From positions 1,984,001-2,048,000 of the forward strand of contig NC_048557.2 in the NCBI RefSeq assembly GCF_902806685.2: a stretch of DNA of 64,000 bases, written 5' to 3'. The notes beneath the pieces were generated by a model, which saw nothing but the letters and a program-made list of their open reading frames with translations, had not been told where the DNA came from and did no database searches. Of the stretch, positions 1 to 11,380 are shown one piece after another. A program made the translations under genes and the position numbers. This stretch comes from Maniola hyperantus. Taxonomy: Eukaryota > Arthropoda > Insecta > Lepidoptera > Nymphalidae. The first letter of the stretch is position 1. The number at the start of each line of letters is the position of its first letter.

Positions 1-739
1 CGTAGGTAGTGTTAGACGGCAAAACAAGGTGACTGTATTAATCTGTGGCGTTTGGTCTGCGGAGTAGCGAATCTATGCGAAACGTCACTCTGAAATGGCG
101 CGTAGAAATAGGAGTTTGGTCTTGTGCTCTTATAAAGTTATAACTAAGAATTACCATGTGAACAGTGAATAAAAGCCTTCTAAAGTATATCAAAGTGGTT
201 TTCATTCTAATAGTAGGTACTTTTTGACCATCTTATCTCTTTATAAAACAAAAATTAGAAATTAATGATTTTAAGCTTATTCCGTGTATTGCAGAAAAAC
301 GGGTACATTACATACCACGATTAGCAATTGAAGTAAGAATAAAACCAAAATACCTACACGTACCTTATGATAAAGAATTAAAATAAATATCTGATAAGTT
401 AAATAAGTAATTAGGTAGGTACCTACTTATCTAATGTAGAAATACAAGTATAGGTAAATAATGCAATTAAGGAGAGACGGGACTCTACTAAAGAGAAACC
501 ATTAAGTAATTAAGGCAGTGAACTCTAATTTATCATGGCTATGTTTTACTAAAGAACTGACTTTTTATAGATTTTTTTAGATTTTTATAGATTTTTATAG
601 ATTTTATAACGTTATGGTACGTTGGACATGTTTAAACACTAGTCACCATGAGACACGGAACACTGGACTGGAGGAGACTAGACACAGTCAGTCGAAACCG
701 AAATTTATTAAAAACTAAACATTGAGATAAAAAGCAAAC
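1..739. other. No gene recognised
   Basis: AT-rich sequence without a convincing reading frame. A short imperfect tandem of about 13 bp, rich in TTTTTATAGA, lies at about 564-606. Nothing else can be supported. Confidence 0.6.
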
Positions 740-1164
740 AACCGGCCAAGTGCGAGTCACACTCGCGCACCGAGGGTTCCGTACCACAGTTCTAATTTTT
801 CGTCATTTTACACGATAAATTTACTATGCATAAAGATAAATAAAAATGTGTTTTAGAATAATATACAGATAAAACCGTTTCATATGATACCCCATTTGGT
901 AAAGTTATCTTACTTTAAAAGTTGAAAATGAACACATTTTAAATTTTTTTTGTGACGTAACTACCAATTCACAGTTTTTGGATTTATCAATTATTGTGCT
1001 ATAAGACCTACTTTCCTACCAAATTTTAAGATTGTAGGTCAACGGGAAGTACCCTATAGGTTTTCTTGACAGACACAACAGACGGAAAGACAGACGGACA
1101 GACAGACAACGAAGTGATCCTATAAGGGTGCTTTTTTTCCTTTTGAGGTGCGGAACCCTAAAAA
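740..1164 (+). repeat. Unclassified interspersed repeat with GGTTCCGTAC ends
   Basis: The element begins with CCGGCCAAGTGCGAGTC. It carries AGGGTTCCGTACC near the left end and the inverse, GGTGCGGAACCCT, at the right end. Related copies lie at 12050-12895 and, on the minus strand, at 50443-51080; a partial copy is at about 36066-36170. The copies share the order: GTGCGAGTC head, a TTTTTTGTGACGTAAC block, a CAACGGGAAGTACCCTATAGG block, then runs of GACAGACAGACGG. No coding capacity is seen. The inverted ends suggest a non-autonomous DNA element, but the class is not clear. Confidence 0.7.
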
Positions 1165-1450
1165 TACTGACTGCCACAAAAACTGTGTATTCAATGATGC
1201 AGAAGACTCGTAAAATCTATTGAGATATGCTCGCGCATATTATAGAATGATATAATGGTATGGCGGTAGTTTTTGTTTGGCAACAGGCCGAAACGTCGAT
1301 GGGTGACAGGTGGTGCGGAACCGCGCTTAATAATGACTTCCTGCGGCGCGTGCGCTGCGCTGCGCCTGCGACGCTCGCCGAATATATACGAGTATTATAC
1401 AACATTTTCTACATCGACGAAGAGCTTTGAGCTTCCTTACTGATTTTTAT

Positions 1451-1790
1451 TATGCTTGGAGTTTCTCTATCTAAATCAGAAATGAGGAGATTCGTAGAAG
1501 AACCAGAGTAACTGACATCCGACATATTTCAACGGGTTGCAAAGCAAAACGGTAATGGGCAGGGCACATAGTTCGAAAAACCGATAGATGTTGAGGCTTC
1601 GAGAGTTCGAGGTCGCCATTCGAGCACTGGCTCGAATGGCGACCTCGCACCGGAAAGCGCAGCATTGGAAGACCCCCCACTAGGTGGACAGAGGACATCA
1701 AACGAGTCGCAAGAAATCGCTGGATTCAGGCGGCGCAAGACCGTGGCGTGTGGAAGAGACCTATGTCCAGTAGTGGACGTCTATTGGATG
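1451..1790 (+). mobile_element. RTE-like LINE 3' fragment
   Basis: This is a decayed 3' end of a non-LTR retrotransposon. Translated in pieces, it matches the C-terminal tail seen in the other copies here (GRPP..W.DD, then AAQDR, then a QQWTS-like end). It finishes with the hallmark GTGGACGTCTATTGG before a GATGATGG remnant. Related copies are at 14030-14245, 21118-21431, 45160-45308 (plus) and 18796-18935, 42836-43080 (minus). Assignment to RTE rather than another clade is from memory of the tail and is moderately sure. The copy contains a local inverted duplication at 1608-1647. Confidence 0.7.
1608..1647. repeat. Perfect 17-bp hairpin inside LINE copy
   Basis: Positions 1608-1624 are the exact reverse complement of 1631-1647 (core GGTCGCCATTCGAG), with loop CACTGG. 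Sister LINE copies carry only the right arm, so the left arm was probably copied from it. Confidence 0.85.
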
Positions 1791-2860
1791 ATGGCTGATT
1801 TATTCAAATTCATCAAGAACGTCTTTTTCTTCTTATGCCGCTTGACGCTTCACTATCAAAGATTGGCCATCCATATTCTACGCATGCAAACACGGCGACC
1901 TTCTTGAGAAGAGGCACTTTAAGAGAAAGTTGATCAAGGACCTTTAAGGACTTTTGAATTGTAAAAAAAACGGGAATACGTCTTTGACACGATAAGATAA
2001 AATTCTAAGTTACTATAATAATAGTATTAATGTGCAGGATTCAAAGAATGGAAGGAATAAGGCAATTATCAAAGTCATGTCCGTGACGAATAACTGACTG
2101 CTAGGTCGGGCACAATATGAAGACGTTTTAGAAACAAAGATAAATATACCGATTGCAGTTCACAAAACGATTAAAGATAAACGGTGGTTCCCACGAGCCA
2201 AGGTCGTTCGTCGATGTTACATAACAATACATAACACACTGATGTAAATGATGTCACAGCTCACAGCTCGAGATAAAATATAAATACCTACCTAACGGCT
2301 AACGGGTCCACTGTGCGGGTACATTAGACGAAAGGTTTTGCCACATTTAACTGCTGTTAGGACTGACGACGTACCTGCATGACAATAAAATATATCTGGG
2401 AAATTCTCTTTTCAGATATTTGTTGAAATTCCATAATCAATCTCCAGACATTCTGGTATTTCCAGAAATTTTTCTAGCTATAGGTACGTAATTTTTTTAT
2501 TGAAAATGTTACAAGAAATTTAAAGCTAGGCTTATTTAATTACTGTACAAATCATGCCCGCGTGGAATGGTTCCAAGAATACCTACTGGCTGCATTTTCG
2601 CGCTGGTCAGGCTGTCCAGCGCGAAAATGCAGTCCAGCACGCTGATCCTTTGCGCATAAAATGAGCCATTATGCTTAAAGACCAAATTAAGAATCAGAAA
2701 ATACCGTAAAATAATTCCCAGCTCATACGCCTTGAAATGAAACAGGTTTCGCGAGTGACCTGCAAAAATCATAACGAGATTGATAATCAACCAGTGCACA
2801 CTTTTTGCTGCCAGAATATGTAGCAGTAATGACAAGAAGTAAATCTAAATATATGAAAGG
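1791..2860. other. No gene recognised
   Basis: There are only short, AT-rich frames without family resemblance. The one clear structure is the hairpin at 2590-2632. Confidence 0.5.
2590..2632. repeat. Perfect 17-bp hairpin
   Basis: CTGCATTTTCGCGCTGG (2590-2606) is exactly inverted at 2616-2632, with loop TCAGGCTGT. It is not inside any repeat I recognise. Confidence 0.85.
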
Positions 2861-3083
2861 ACTAGCTTATGCTCGCGACTTCGTACGCGTGGACTACACA
2901 ATTTTCAAACCCCTATTTCACATCCTTATGATCCTTACGGGTTGAATTTTCAAAAATCCTGTCTTAGCGGAAGCCTACGTCATAGTAGCTATCTGCATGC
3001 CAAATTTCAGCCCGATCCGTCCAGTAGTTTGAGCTGTGCGTTGATAGATCAGTCAGTCAGTCAATCCTTTTATACATTTAGAA
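2861..3083 (-). mobile_element. Helitron-like element, family B
   Basis: Read on the minus strand, it starts with a TAAAAGG motif followed by GACTGACTGA. It continues through CAACGCACAGCTCAAACTAC and ends in the GC hairpin (CGCGTACGAAGTCGCG) followed by CATAAGCTAGT. A CTAG(T) terminus shortly after a GC-rich hairpin is the Helitron 3' signature, and these short elements encode nothing. Family B copies also occur at 39149-39340, 51378-51602, 54185-54435, 58702-58912, 60215-60424 and 63416-63611. Confidence 0.8.
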
Positions 3084-3831
3084 AAGGTGACTGACTGACT
3101 GGTCTGGAATCCTTAAATCCATGTAAGATATCAACTTGTGCTACTTTAGTCAGTATGAGAAAGGGATACAAAGCTTTGGACTATAAAAATGTATCTATTC
3201 GACTAAGCTATTCGATATGCACATAACAGTGTTTTCGCAATACCAACTAACTGCAAAATCTAGCTTTAATTAATAAATGTGATTGTGTGATCTAGTTTTT
3301 TTTGTCAAAACTAATTTCGCAATACCGATGAAGGTTAGGTACACCTCGTACACCTGTGTTGCATTTAAAAGATTCCGGTCCTACAATATTTTTGAAATTT
3401 GTTAAAATTGGTCTAGCCATTTATCTAGATTTCTTTCAATTGCACGACTAAACTGCACAAAGCAAATAACGGAAAAACATACATTCACTAAACTTCCCTA
3501 ATTTGTTTAGGCATTTAGAAGTTATGATGGAATAAAAAAAATCACATTCATACATGTACCCTGAGGCCTGATCTCCTTTTTTTGGGCAGTCGTGTAAAAT
3601 AATATTGATAGATATAAAATGCGATCATTTTCAGTCGGATATATCAAATACACAAACGTACGAGCGAGTCTCGATGCGCTTCATAAATAAAGATCATAAT
3701 TCAACGTCAATTAACACTAGTACAAAATTCCTCTGCGTAGTTTCTCGATAATGCACATGCATTATAATCCTCGGGAGAAAACTTGAGAACCTATAAAAAC
3801 TAGAGGCGTCTAACGGGCAACATGTATAGAT

Positions 3832-4107
3832 AACTAGCGGTTGCCCTCGACTTCATCCGCGTACAATTTCCTTCTCATGAAATTAAGAAATTTTCCCATT
3901 GAAAACGACCTATCGCCAAAAGGTTCCTACAATCTTCCAAAGTTCAAACCACCTAAAGAGTGGATTTTTTGATTTCTCAAAACCCCTTTCTTAGCTGATG
4001 CCTACGCCCTAGAAGGATATTCCAAATTTCAAGTTTAGAGGCTTTATATAGTTCCTGAAATTTTGTGATTAGGAGTGGTATTTCGCTTTTATATAGATAA
4101 GATAATT
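3832..4107 (-). mobile_element. Helitron-like element, diverged copy
   Basis: The left end, ACTAGCGGTTGCCCTCGAC, is the inverted CTAGT end with a weakened GC hairpin. The other end is an AT-rich TATATAGATAAGA. The interior resembles family B only in part. It is non-coding. Confidence 0.6.
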
Positions 4108-4431
4108 TAACTGGCATGGGCCACCCCTTGCTAACTTCAGTCACAATGTGGGCAACATAACAGAAGTTTCAAACCCTGCATGGATAGATAGGGGATTTAA
4201 TCCATGCCAACATCGGAATGTCACCAAAGGTTCCGGGTTCAAAACACTAGGATGTTATAACAACGAGGAGGCCATTTATTTTGTCATGTTTTTGCTTGCG
4301 CTTACCCAGGCTTGCTGCGGGCTGCCACATAAGGAGATGGCATTCGGGCGGATGGTAAAAACTGCTAGGTCCGTGTATAGCTGGTATTAGATCGGGCCCC
4401 GACCATCGGGGATGTTTTTTTTTATTTTTTA

Positions 4432-4690
4432 TTTTTTTATTCAGATACAAGTTAGCCCTTGACTGCAATCTCACCTGGTAGTAAGTGATGACGCAGTCTA
4501 AGATGATAGCGGGCTAACCTGGAAGTGGTATGGCAGTTTTTATTAAACCCATACCCCTTTAAGTTTAAGTGTGCTTTAAGTTTCTTGAAATACGACTTGT
4601 ATTGTATTGTTATAAGAACAAAGTTTTGAATAAACGGAGATGTGTATTCATAGACTGAATTCATAGTCGGTGTTTAACGCAACTTTTCAA
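4432..4690 (-). mobile_element. Composite SINE-like repeat, recent copy
   Basis: The 3' tail (AGGTTAGCCCGCTATC.., CAGTCAAGGGCTAACTTG, then a T-rich end) is the tail of the tRNA-derived SINE1 seen full-length at 11408-11741. Instead of the tRNA head, this copy has another 5' segment (about 4570-4690). That segment is almost identical to 23182-23340 on the plus strand and contains the same short frame beginning MNSVYEYTSPF. No function is assigned to that frame. Confidence 0.65.
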
Positions 4691-5266
4691 TTTTCTACTA
4701 ATGAACAAAGATTTTTGAAAGATTGGATGGATAGGTACTTTCAAAGTACCTAGGTACCAAAATTATTGGATTTGACCTAGTATAGTTTAAATAACATAGG
4801 TACCTACTCATTTAATAAATTAGTTACCGAGTAAAGAATACTACACCAATTAACCAACCTCAGTTAAACATAACGGTCGATATTTATAATTTCCTGGATA
4901 TAAAACATATACCTTTTATACATATACCTACCTACTTACAAGTTTATTAAACTTTTTGTGACTGTGGCATTGATTAAAGTCCGATACAGTTTTTGTTCTA
5001 TAACTAAACATAAGTATTCAAAAATAAGGTTTTCAACACCCTTTGTAATTGTAGAAGGTATGTATGGAATATTAAATTGTACCCACCTACTACGTATTAC
5101 CAAATAAATAATTAAAATATGAGATATGTCTACTTTATATGACTTTATATATGTAATTACTAATTAGTATGTAAATTTGTTGTATTACAATAATAACTGA
5201 ACTTAAAATATTGTACCTACCTACTTAGTCAAGCAATAGATTAATACATATACCTAGATAAGAACA
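4691..5266. other. No gene recognised
   Basis: AT-rich sequence with many TACCTACC-type short motifs. No frames or repeats could be assigned. Confidence 0.5.
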
Positions 5267-5503
5267 TAATAGGCTACTTGACAATTTTTTTAAGTTGGTC
5301 TTAAATGGTTAATATTTGTCCTATTATATCAAAAAAATTAACACTATATTTTTTTGCGCCCTAAAAACCGTAAAACTTTAATTTTAAATTAAAGTTTTAC
5401 GGTTTTTAGGGCGCAAAAAAATATAGTGTTAATTTTTTTGATATAATAGGACAAATATTAACCATTTAAGACCAACTTAAAAAAATTGTCAAGTAGCCTA
5501 TTA
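5267..5503. repeat. Perfect 237-bp palindrome
   Basis: I compared both arms base by base. 5267-5384 is the exact reverse complement of 5386-5503, with a single unpaired T at 5385. The arms begin TAATAGGCTACTTGACAA and meet at ACTTTAATTT-T-AAATTAAAGT. Homopolymer runs of seven match in number on both sides, and symmetry stops abruptly outside the ends. There is no long open frame. It could be a very young fold-back element with terminal TA, or a template-switch product. A transcript would form a 118-bp hairpin. Confidence 0.95.
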
Positions 5504-6797
5504 CCTACCTATTTACTTCAAAATCTGTACTTACTTCTAAATTGTAAATCTGGATTTTTCATGGAAAATGCAATTTTTAGAAATGTATATTTCTATGTAT
5601 AATATACCTATTCTGCACTTACAAAATAGTGTAACATTTCCAAAAATTGATCAAAAATTTACAAGTATGAATTTGTTACGTAGGTCATAATGAAGGCTAG
5701 TAGAGACCTACGTTGGTGCAGGTAGTCCTACAAGAACCCATAGTAATAAGAACAATGGTTCCGTTAAGCAATGCTATCAACAATGTTGTCGAGAACAATC
5801 CGTGAGCATTTGGAATTTACCTCAGTCATTACAATAATTATTATTTCTGAGAATTCCGATTCGGCAAAGCAGATCAGATAAGTAATCTTTTGTTAAAGTT
5901 ATTTGAATACTTTTCTTCTCATTTTCTTTTGGATACTTACCAATTAGGTACTATCTACTACACATGTAGAGAAATTAATTATCTACTTAACTGGTAGTTT
6001 GTTCATAAGTTATACATAGGTACCTATGAACTGCGGCACAATAATATGAAAATATTCGGTAAAAATGATATGCATTCATCCGGTAAAAATACTATATAAT
6101 AACTATCTAGGTACTTTAATTTATACAGCCGTAAAAAACAATAGCTCTCAACGAAAAAACGCGAATACCGTCATAAAAGTGAAAAAAAAATCTTACCAAA
6201 ATATTAATTCAGCTCGTCTTCTCTCCACTCACAAGTCATAACTGGTGTTCCACTACAGTGCTTTAACGTCACAAAAACTCTCACTCACTAATTAATTTGA
6301 AACTTTGAGATTTGCGTAAATTATTACGATACGGTTGTTATTTTGCCGGCCCCGAGCAGAGGAACGTAGATCGCTGAAACGTGTGTGCACCGCGCCGCGA
6401 CTGCGTGCAATATGAAATGAAGGCATCAGTGATCAGACAGAGTATGAAGGCACGGCCAGCAGCCAGACTGCATACAGCCAAAGCAAAATACACTATACTT
6501 AACCCGGCGTCATTGTGTTGGGACAAAATGACCCGGCACTATCAAAACCATTAATTCACTACTCATGTACGAAAGTGTGTTTGTTTGTCTTTCAATCATG
6601 CCGCCCACCAAGGATCGACAATCGACAGATTTACGTGATTCTTTAGTGTTGGAACTGGCTGTAAACTAAATTGTTTATATTTTAAATATATTGTTATTTT
6701 TTCTAAAATCCTTTGTTTTACGTTTAATGACATATTTTCTCACTTAAAATTATCTCAAACAGGACGACCAAGTTTTTCTTTTTACTGATTTTTACCG
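5504..6797. other. No gene recognised
   Basis: AT-rich sequence without a convincing coding frame. The stretch 6340-6530 is somewhat richer in GC (for example CCGCGCCGCGACTGCGTGC) but shows no family match. Confidence 0.5.
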
Positions 6798-6872
6798 AAA
6801 TTCAAAGAATTCCCACGAAATTTTCAAAACTATAAAACCACGCGAATGAAGCCGCGGGTATCATCTAGTTAT
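6798..6872 (+). mobile_element. Helitron-like 3' end fragment
   Basis: It reads from AAGAATTCCCACGAAATTTT through CCACGCGAATGAAGCCGCGG to a terminal CATCTAGTT. This is the 3' third of a family A element, 5' truncated. Confidence 0.6.
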
Positions 6873-7827
6873 CTAGAAACAGGTAACAAGTAAGTTTAAG
6901 AAGAAAGTCCTGACTGACTGTTTAATGAGTATGAAAGCCCAGCCCAAATCTGGATAACACAGAGTACATTGAATATAGGGGTACTGAATAATTTAATTTT
7001 ACATTAGGTATGTCCTTTTATAATTTAGACTAAGAAAAAAACTGTGATAGTTTCTCATTTCATATTTTATGTTTAAAATTAACTAAGTACAATATAAAAA
7101 TTGTAAGTCATATATCAGGTCAACCATGACCAACTGGAATATTAAAGAAGGGAGAACCATACCCGGGTCCGGGTAATATTGACCCTTGTCAATGTTTATG
7201 TGACACTTTTCTAGCCCGATAAAGGCGGGTTAACATACCCAGTACACAAGTACAAAGCACAGACGACATAAAAAGCCGGCAAAATATTGGAATCCGAGCC
7301 TCCGCTTTTACTCGTTCCAAAAGGAAAAACAATATCGTTCATGCAAATGCAGTAAATGCAGTGGATCGTGGATGCCATTTCCATAAGTCACGCAGTTTAT
7401 GGCGTTTGCCGGTTCAATCGTTGAAATCCAATCCAAATTGCTGATTGCTGTATTTTTCTGTTTTTACTGATTTCACGCTTCGTGATATTTTGTTATTGGT
7501 CTATGTTTTGATTTGCTTAACATTTTAAATGCGAAAGTGTGTTTTTTTCCTTTTCCTGCTCAACCATTTTGACACAGAAATACTTGCATTCAAGCTTGCA
7601 TTATGGAAAAGGGGTTAGTCTACAGTATCTTTGAGCAGAGGACATATTAAAATTTGTCCGAGGAAGTCAAAGAATGCGGGATTAAATAAAACTTAAATCA
7701 ACGCGAATCTTGTCGCGAGCATGCACATTGCACTTAGCTTAATCTATCCACAGTATTTGAATGTTCTAATTTTTAGCCAATGCAAAAATCGCAAATGCGG
7801 TTTGAGTTAAACGGAAACTCCTGAAAC

Positions 7828-8283
7828 TTACTGAAAAGATAAAACACATTTGGCCCTGAACACTCTGAATAGGATTTTTCCAGAGATTATCTCCACTAGA
7901 GAAGACATAGTAGCCAAGATCGGTAAAGGGTCGCTGAGTGATGGAGCCATTAACTTATACTTGGAACCATATAATTCGTAATTTTCAAATACTTGACCAA
8001 AAGTACAAGATACGTGTTCACAGCCTCCTTTCGCCATTCACCAACAAAGTACAGGATGCGTGTGAATGAAAAGAGAAAACGCAACGTTTATCAAAATATG
8101 ACATAATGAATTTACCTGATGAGCGGCATTCATTAAAAGAGAGTAAGATTCACTTTTCGCTTTTACGCCCATTGTAAACGTAGTTGCATAAAGATAAAAC
8201 ACTTCACAAAAATATAAATGACTGCAGTATTTTAAAGGTTTTCCTGTACTTTTTTCTGAAATTGCTTTGACTTTTTTTACCAA
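7828..8283 (-). other. Possible exon pair, unrecognised
   Basis: On the minus strand, a frame with acceptor-like GCAATTTCAG (ending near 8251) runs 47 codons (EKSTGKPLKYCSHLYFCEVF..) to a donor-like CATCAG/GTAAATTC near 8117. A second frame, starting MAKGGCEHVSCTFGQ, runs to TTTTCA/GTAAGTTTC near 7828. I do not recognise either peptide. The splice-like edges are suggestive but could arise by chance in AT-rich DNA. Confidence 0.2.
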
Positions 8284-8318
8284 TCCTATAATTATCGTTA
8301 TGTTGCTTTGTTTACGAA

Positions 8319-8505
8319 GCTGTGATAGCCTAGTGCCTAGTGGTTAAGACGTCCGCCTCCTAATCGGCGGTCGGAGGGTCGATCCTGGAGCGTACCTCTA
8401 AATGAGTTTTAAGTAATTAAATATCACTTGCTTCAACGGTGAAGGAAAACATCGTAAGGAAACCTCCATGCCTGAGAGTTCCCCCATAATGTTCTCTCAA
8501 AGATT
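8319..8505 (+). mobile_element. tRNA-derived SINE2, 5' part
   Basis: The tRNA-like head has an A box (TAGTGGTTAAG) and a B box (GGGTCGATCCTGG). The conserved body follows: CAACGGTGAAGGAAAACATCGTAAGGAAACC and CCTGAGAG (given in parts). The copy diverges before the usual GATGATGAT tail. Other copies are at 11381-11990 (interrupted), 41990-42220 (plus), 46995-47256, 29958-30050 and 44254-44385 (minus). The head is a pol III promoter relic, not a tRNA gene. Confidence 0.75.
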
Positions 8506-9271
8506 TCCCACCAACTCGCTTATGCAACTTGGAGATAATTAAATCAGGAGACGACATTCAGTGGTCGATTTCAGTAAAATTTGACAGATTGTAACCATGT
8601 AATCTAATACTCGAACACACATAGCGCATCATCGCATGTGAGGTCTTTAGGGTGGTCGCAGATGAGTGGTTTTTTTTAACAAATAAAAATAAACTTTATC
8701 CCAGTTTAAGGTTGACGTTTAAAAGTACCTATACGTTCTGCCAATCAAAAATCTTTGCAGTACGGTCTACTTACTTAAATGTATGCTCGTATTCGAAAAG
8801 ATTATAATTATTTTGTGCTCTCCAGTCACCCGCGTGGGAGCGGAAGCTGCACAAAACAAAACCTCGCTATGTTGCAGTCGGTCATCTTGAGACAATACCG
8901 ATTGTGGCGTAGCGTGTTGAATAACATGCATGTTCACATAATAATTAATTAATTACCCAAATGTGCGATAGTGCATATATCTCTTTTGTTTTAAAAGATA
9001 ACTTTCGCTCAACGAAGTGATGCATTTTTAAGTTGTTTTTTTTTTTTGGGAATTTCGTAATCGCTGCGCATCGACGTTGGTTACTTTAGGTACTTCTTTT
9101 GTACTGTTTAAAGTAATTATTATCTCATTGTATCAACTTTTAATTGTTATGAACTAAAAGCATCCTCATCGGTATGTACCTACAGTACAGACGGTAGGTA
9201 GGTACTTACTTAATAAAATTATAAAAAATGAGCAATTGTTGAAAATACCGGAAATCCTAGCCAATCTCGTA

Positions 9272-9355
9272 ATAGTCCACGACAGGTCAAGATGGCATTC
9301 GGGTTGGCAACGCCCCGCAGACCCGCACAGACCCCGATTGCCATCTCGATCTGCC
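9272..9355. mobile_element. Short MITE of the CGACAGGTCGA family
   Basis: The inverted ends are CGACAGGTCAAGATGGCATT and, inverted, ACCCCGATTGCCATCTCGAT. Its best relative is at 50288-50422; others are at 13763-13922 and 25690-25762. Confidence 0.55.
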
Positions 9356-9463
9356 AAAACCGAAATTTCCTTCAAGTCTAGGTTAAAGTTATAAAAATTG
9401 ATTACTTACTTCTAAATGTAACCGAACGAAGTATACCTTACCTAGATAAACCTACTCTACGAG

Positions 9464-9606
9464 CAGTGGGGTGCAGGTCATAGAGGCATAAATGCACTGC
9501 TTACCCCAGTTGTAATAGCTCAATGCAAATTTACATTATGACCTGCCAGTAAACAGGTTCCCCTAACTAATGCCTACCCTGGCTTCAAACCCTGTGCACG
9601 CCACTG
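9464..9606. mobile_element. hAT-type MITE with 8-bp duplication
   Basis: The element starts CAGTGGGGTGCA and ends TGTGCACGCCACTG, an inverted pair. It is flanked on both sides by the identical 8-mer TCTACGAG (9456-9463 and 9607-9614). An 8-bp target duplication and CAG.GGCG ends are hAT features. The second copy is at 43355-43487. Confidence 0.85.
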
Positions 9607-9954
9607 TCTACGAGTAGGCCATAAAGAAAATAAATTACATAAAAGCTTAAGTACCTAACGTAAAGGTCTACCTACCGTAAACTGGTAAAAATAAAAGTAA
9701 AACTTACATTATGTAGGCACATTATCTAATATTTAGGTAAATCCTCAATGTGGGTTAGCCTATCCGGATCGTAATCGGCAATCCGTTAATCCTTTATTTA
9801 ATAGCGACAATAAATGACGAAATAGCTGTTATTATAACTACAACTATATTCCATTTCACGTGTTTTTAAAGTATATTGGCGTTAACGGCTTTTTGTTGCA
9901 AGCAATCATTGTAATGGCTTGCATAACGTGCAAACTGCATAAGGCTGCAGCCAG

Positions 9955-10187
9955 ACCATCGACAAATCGTTTGGCATGGGGGCACTTCTATCGAAACTAA
10001 GACCCTACGGACTAACCGTGAAGCTGTGTAATTGGATCGCCAGCTTTCTTTGTGGACGCAACATCAAAAGCGTTGTCGACGATTTTTTTTCTGAACTTAA
10101 GCCCATCAATGCTGGCGTCCCACAGTGCACAGTGTTGTCACCCACACTGTTCATCCTGCATGTCATATACATATTATGTTACTAATT
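9955..10187 (+). pseudogene. LINE reverse transcriptase fragment
   Basis: The frame reads GALLSKLRPYGLTVKLCNWI, then FLCGRNIKSVV, then the RT hallmark INAGVPQ followed by a corrupted CTVLSPTLF (normally GCVLSPTLF). It ends at TAA. This is a piece of the palm domain of a non-LTR retrotransposon polymerase, probably CR1- or Jockey-like. It lacks the YADD box and is flanked by unrelated DNA, so it is dead. Confidence 0.8.
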
Positions 10188-10319
10188 CAACAATTATTGA
10201 CAATCAAAAGTGTACAATCATGACGTGGAATAAGCGTCCCACGGTGTGGCCTAAGTATAATGAAATTAGAATTTTTGAATGGACATCCATTTTCAAAATA
10301 CACTAAATTCTTATGATCG

Positions 10320-10460
10320 CAAATACAAATACAAATACAAATTTCTTTATTGCAAATCTGGGTAAATAGTGGAGATGTACAAAAACAAAATGGTACAGCC
10401 AAATTCTGCCTATTAACATGAAAGAAAGAAAGAAGAAAGAAAAGAAAGAAAATGCATTTA
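10320..10460. repeat. Simple repeats (AAATAC)n and (GAAA)n
   Basis: There are tandem AAATACAAATACAAATAC units at about 10320-10342 and a GAAAGAAAGAAG tract at about 10421-10452. The intervening CTTTATTGCAAATCTGGG resembles the inverted 3' end of a LINE. Confidence 0.65.
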
Positions 10461-10754
10461 TTTGTTGTTGGTGTCACAGATAAAAACAAAGTACAAATGT
10501 AACATTTTCATCTGTGACACCACCCCAAATGGGTGTACAGCTCAGCATAATGTCCTGCATCATATGCGTTAACACACATAAGATGCAGGACGCTGATTTT
10601 CAGCTGTCACCCGGCATGCAATATGTTATGATATACCTAACAACGTGTACATAGTTGTGATAAAATTAGTCACATTAAATACTAAGCCACAAAAAAAAGT
10701 TCGAAAAAAATAGCAACTGTTCGCAAATCTGGCCGTAGCTTAATTCCAACAGGT

Positions 10755-11380
10755 GTGGTCGAGTCGAGGGCGCAACGGAAGTGTAGACTGACACAAGTGA
10801 CACACCCCTACCGCAGACCCACGTATAATAATTGTTTCAACTTTCAACCCATACCTATACACTATACCCACAACACAAACGTGATAGCCTGGAAAAATGG
10901 ACAAATAGACAACATGGCCGACTGTCTTACCGACTGACGCAGCTTCTAGCAGGGGACGGGGTATTCATGGACTTCCTCGTACGCATTGGTAAAAGACAAG
11001 ATGCTAGATGTTTTTACTGCAGCGAAGTTGATGATGCGATGCACACAATATTTGCATGTGCAAACTGGGAAAAAGAGAGAAGAGAGATTGTCAGTAGAAT
11101 GGGAGACTTAACAGTAGACAATCTAATAGAAAAAATGCTAGAAAATGAGGAAAACTGGACAGCTATAACAGACTTTGCTGAAATAATAATGAAGGAAAAG
11201 GAAAAAGAAGAGAAAAGGAGAGGAAAAGAGTAAAAGACAAGAATGTTGCTGTGTTGTAGGCTGAAAGGCGGGTACACGGTCAACAAGAAGACAGCAGGGG
11301 TTTTTTAGCCGGTAAGAGTCCGGCTCTACCTACGGGTGTCCATGAGGATTTCCCCCTGCTGTATAAAAAAAAAAAAAAAA
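10755..11380 (+). pseudogene. R1-like LINE C-terminus with poly(A) tail
   Basis: A frame at about 10890-11233 reads GRLSYRLTQLLAGDGVF, then a zinc-knuckle-like CFYC..H..C (CFYCSEVDDAMHTIFAC). A charged helix follows, ending in KEKEKEEKRRGKE and a stop at 11231-11233. This is the region after RNase H/RT in R1-clade retrotransposons. The 3' UTR (GCCGGTAAGAGTCCGGCTC .. CCCCCTGCTGTAT) leads into a run of A at 11365-11380. The 5' part is missing or frameshifted, so this is a 5'-truncated insertion. Confidence 0.8.
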
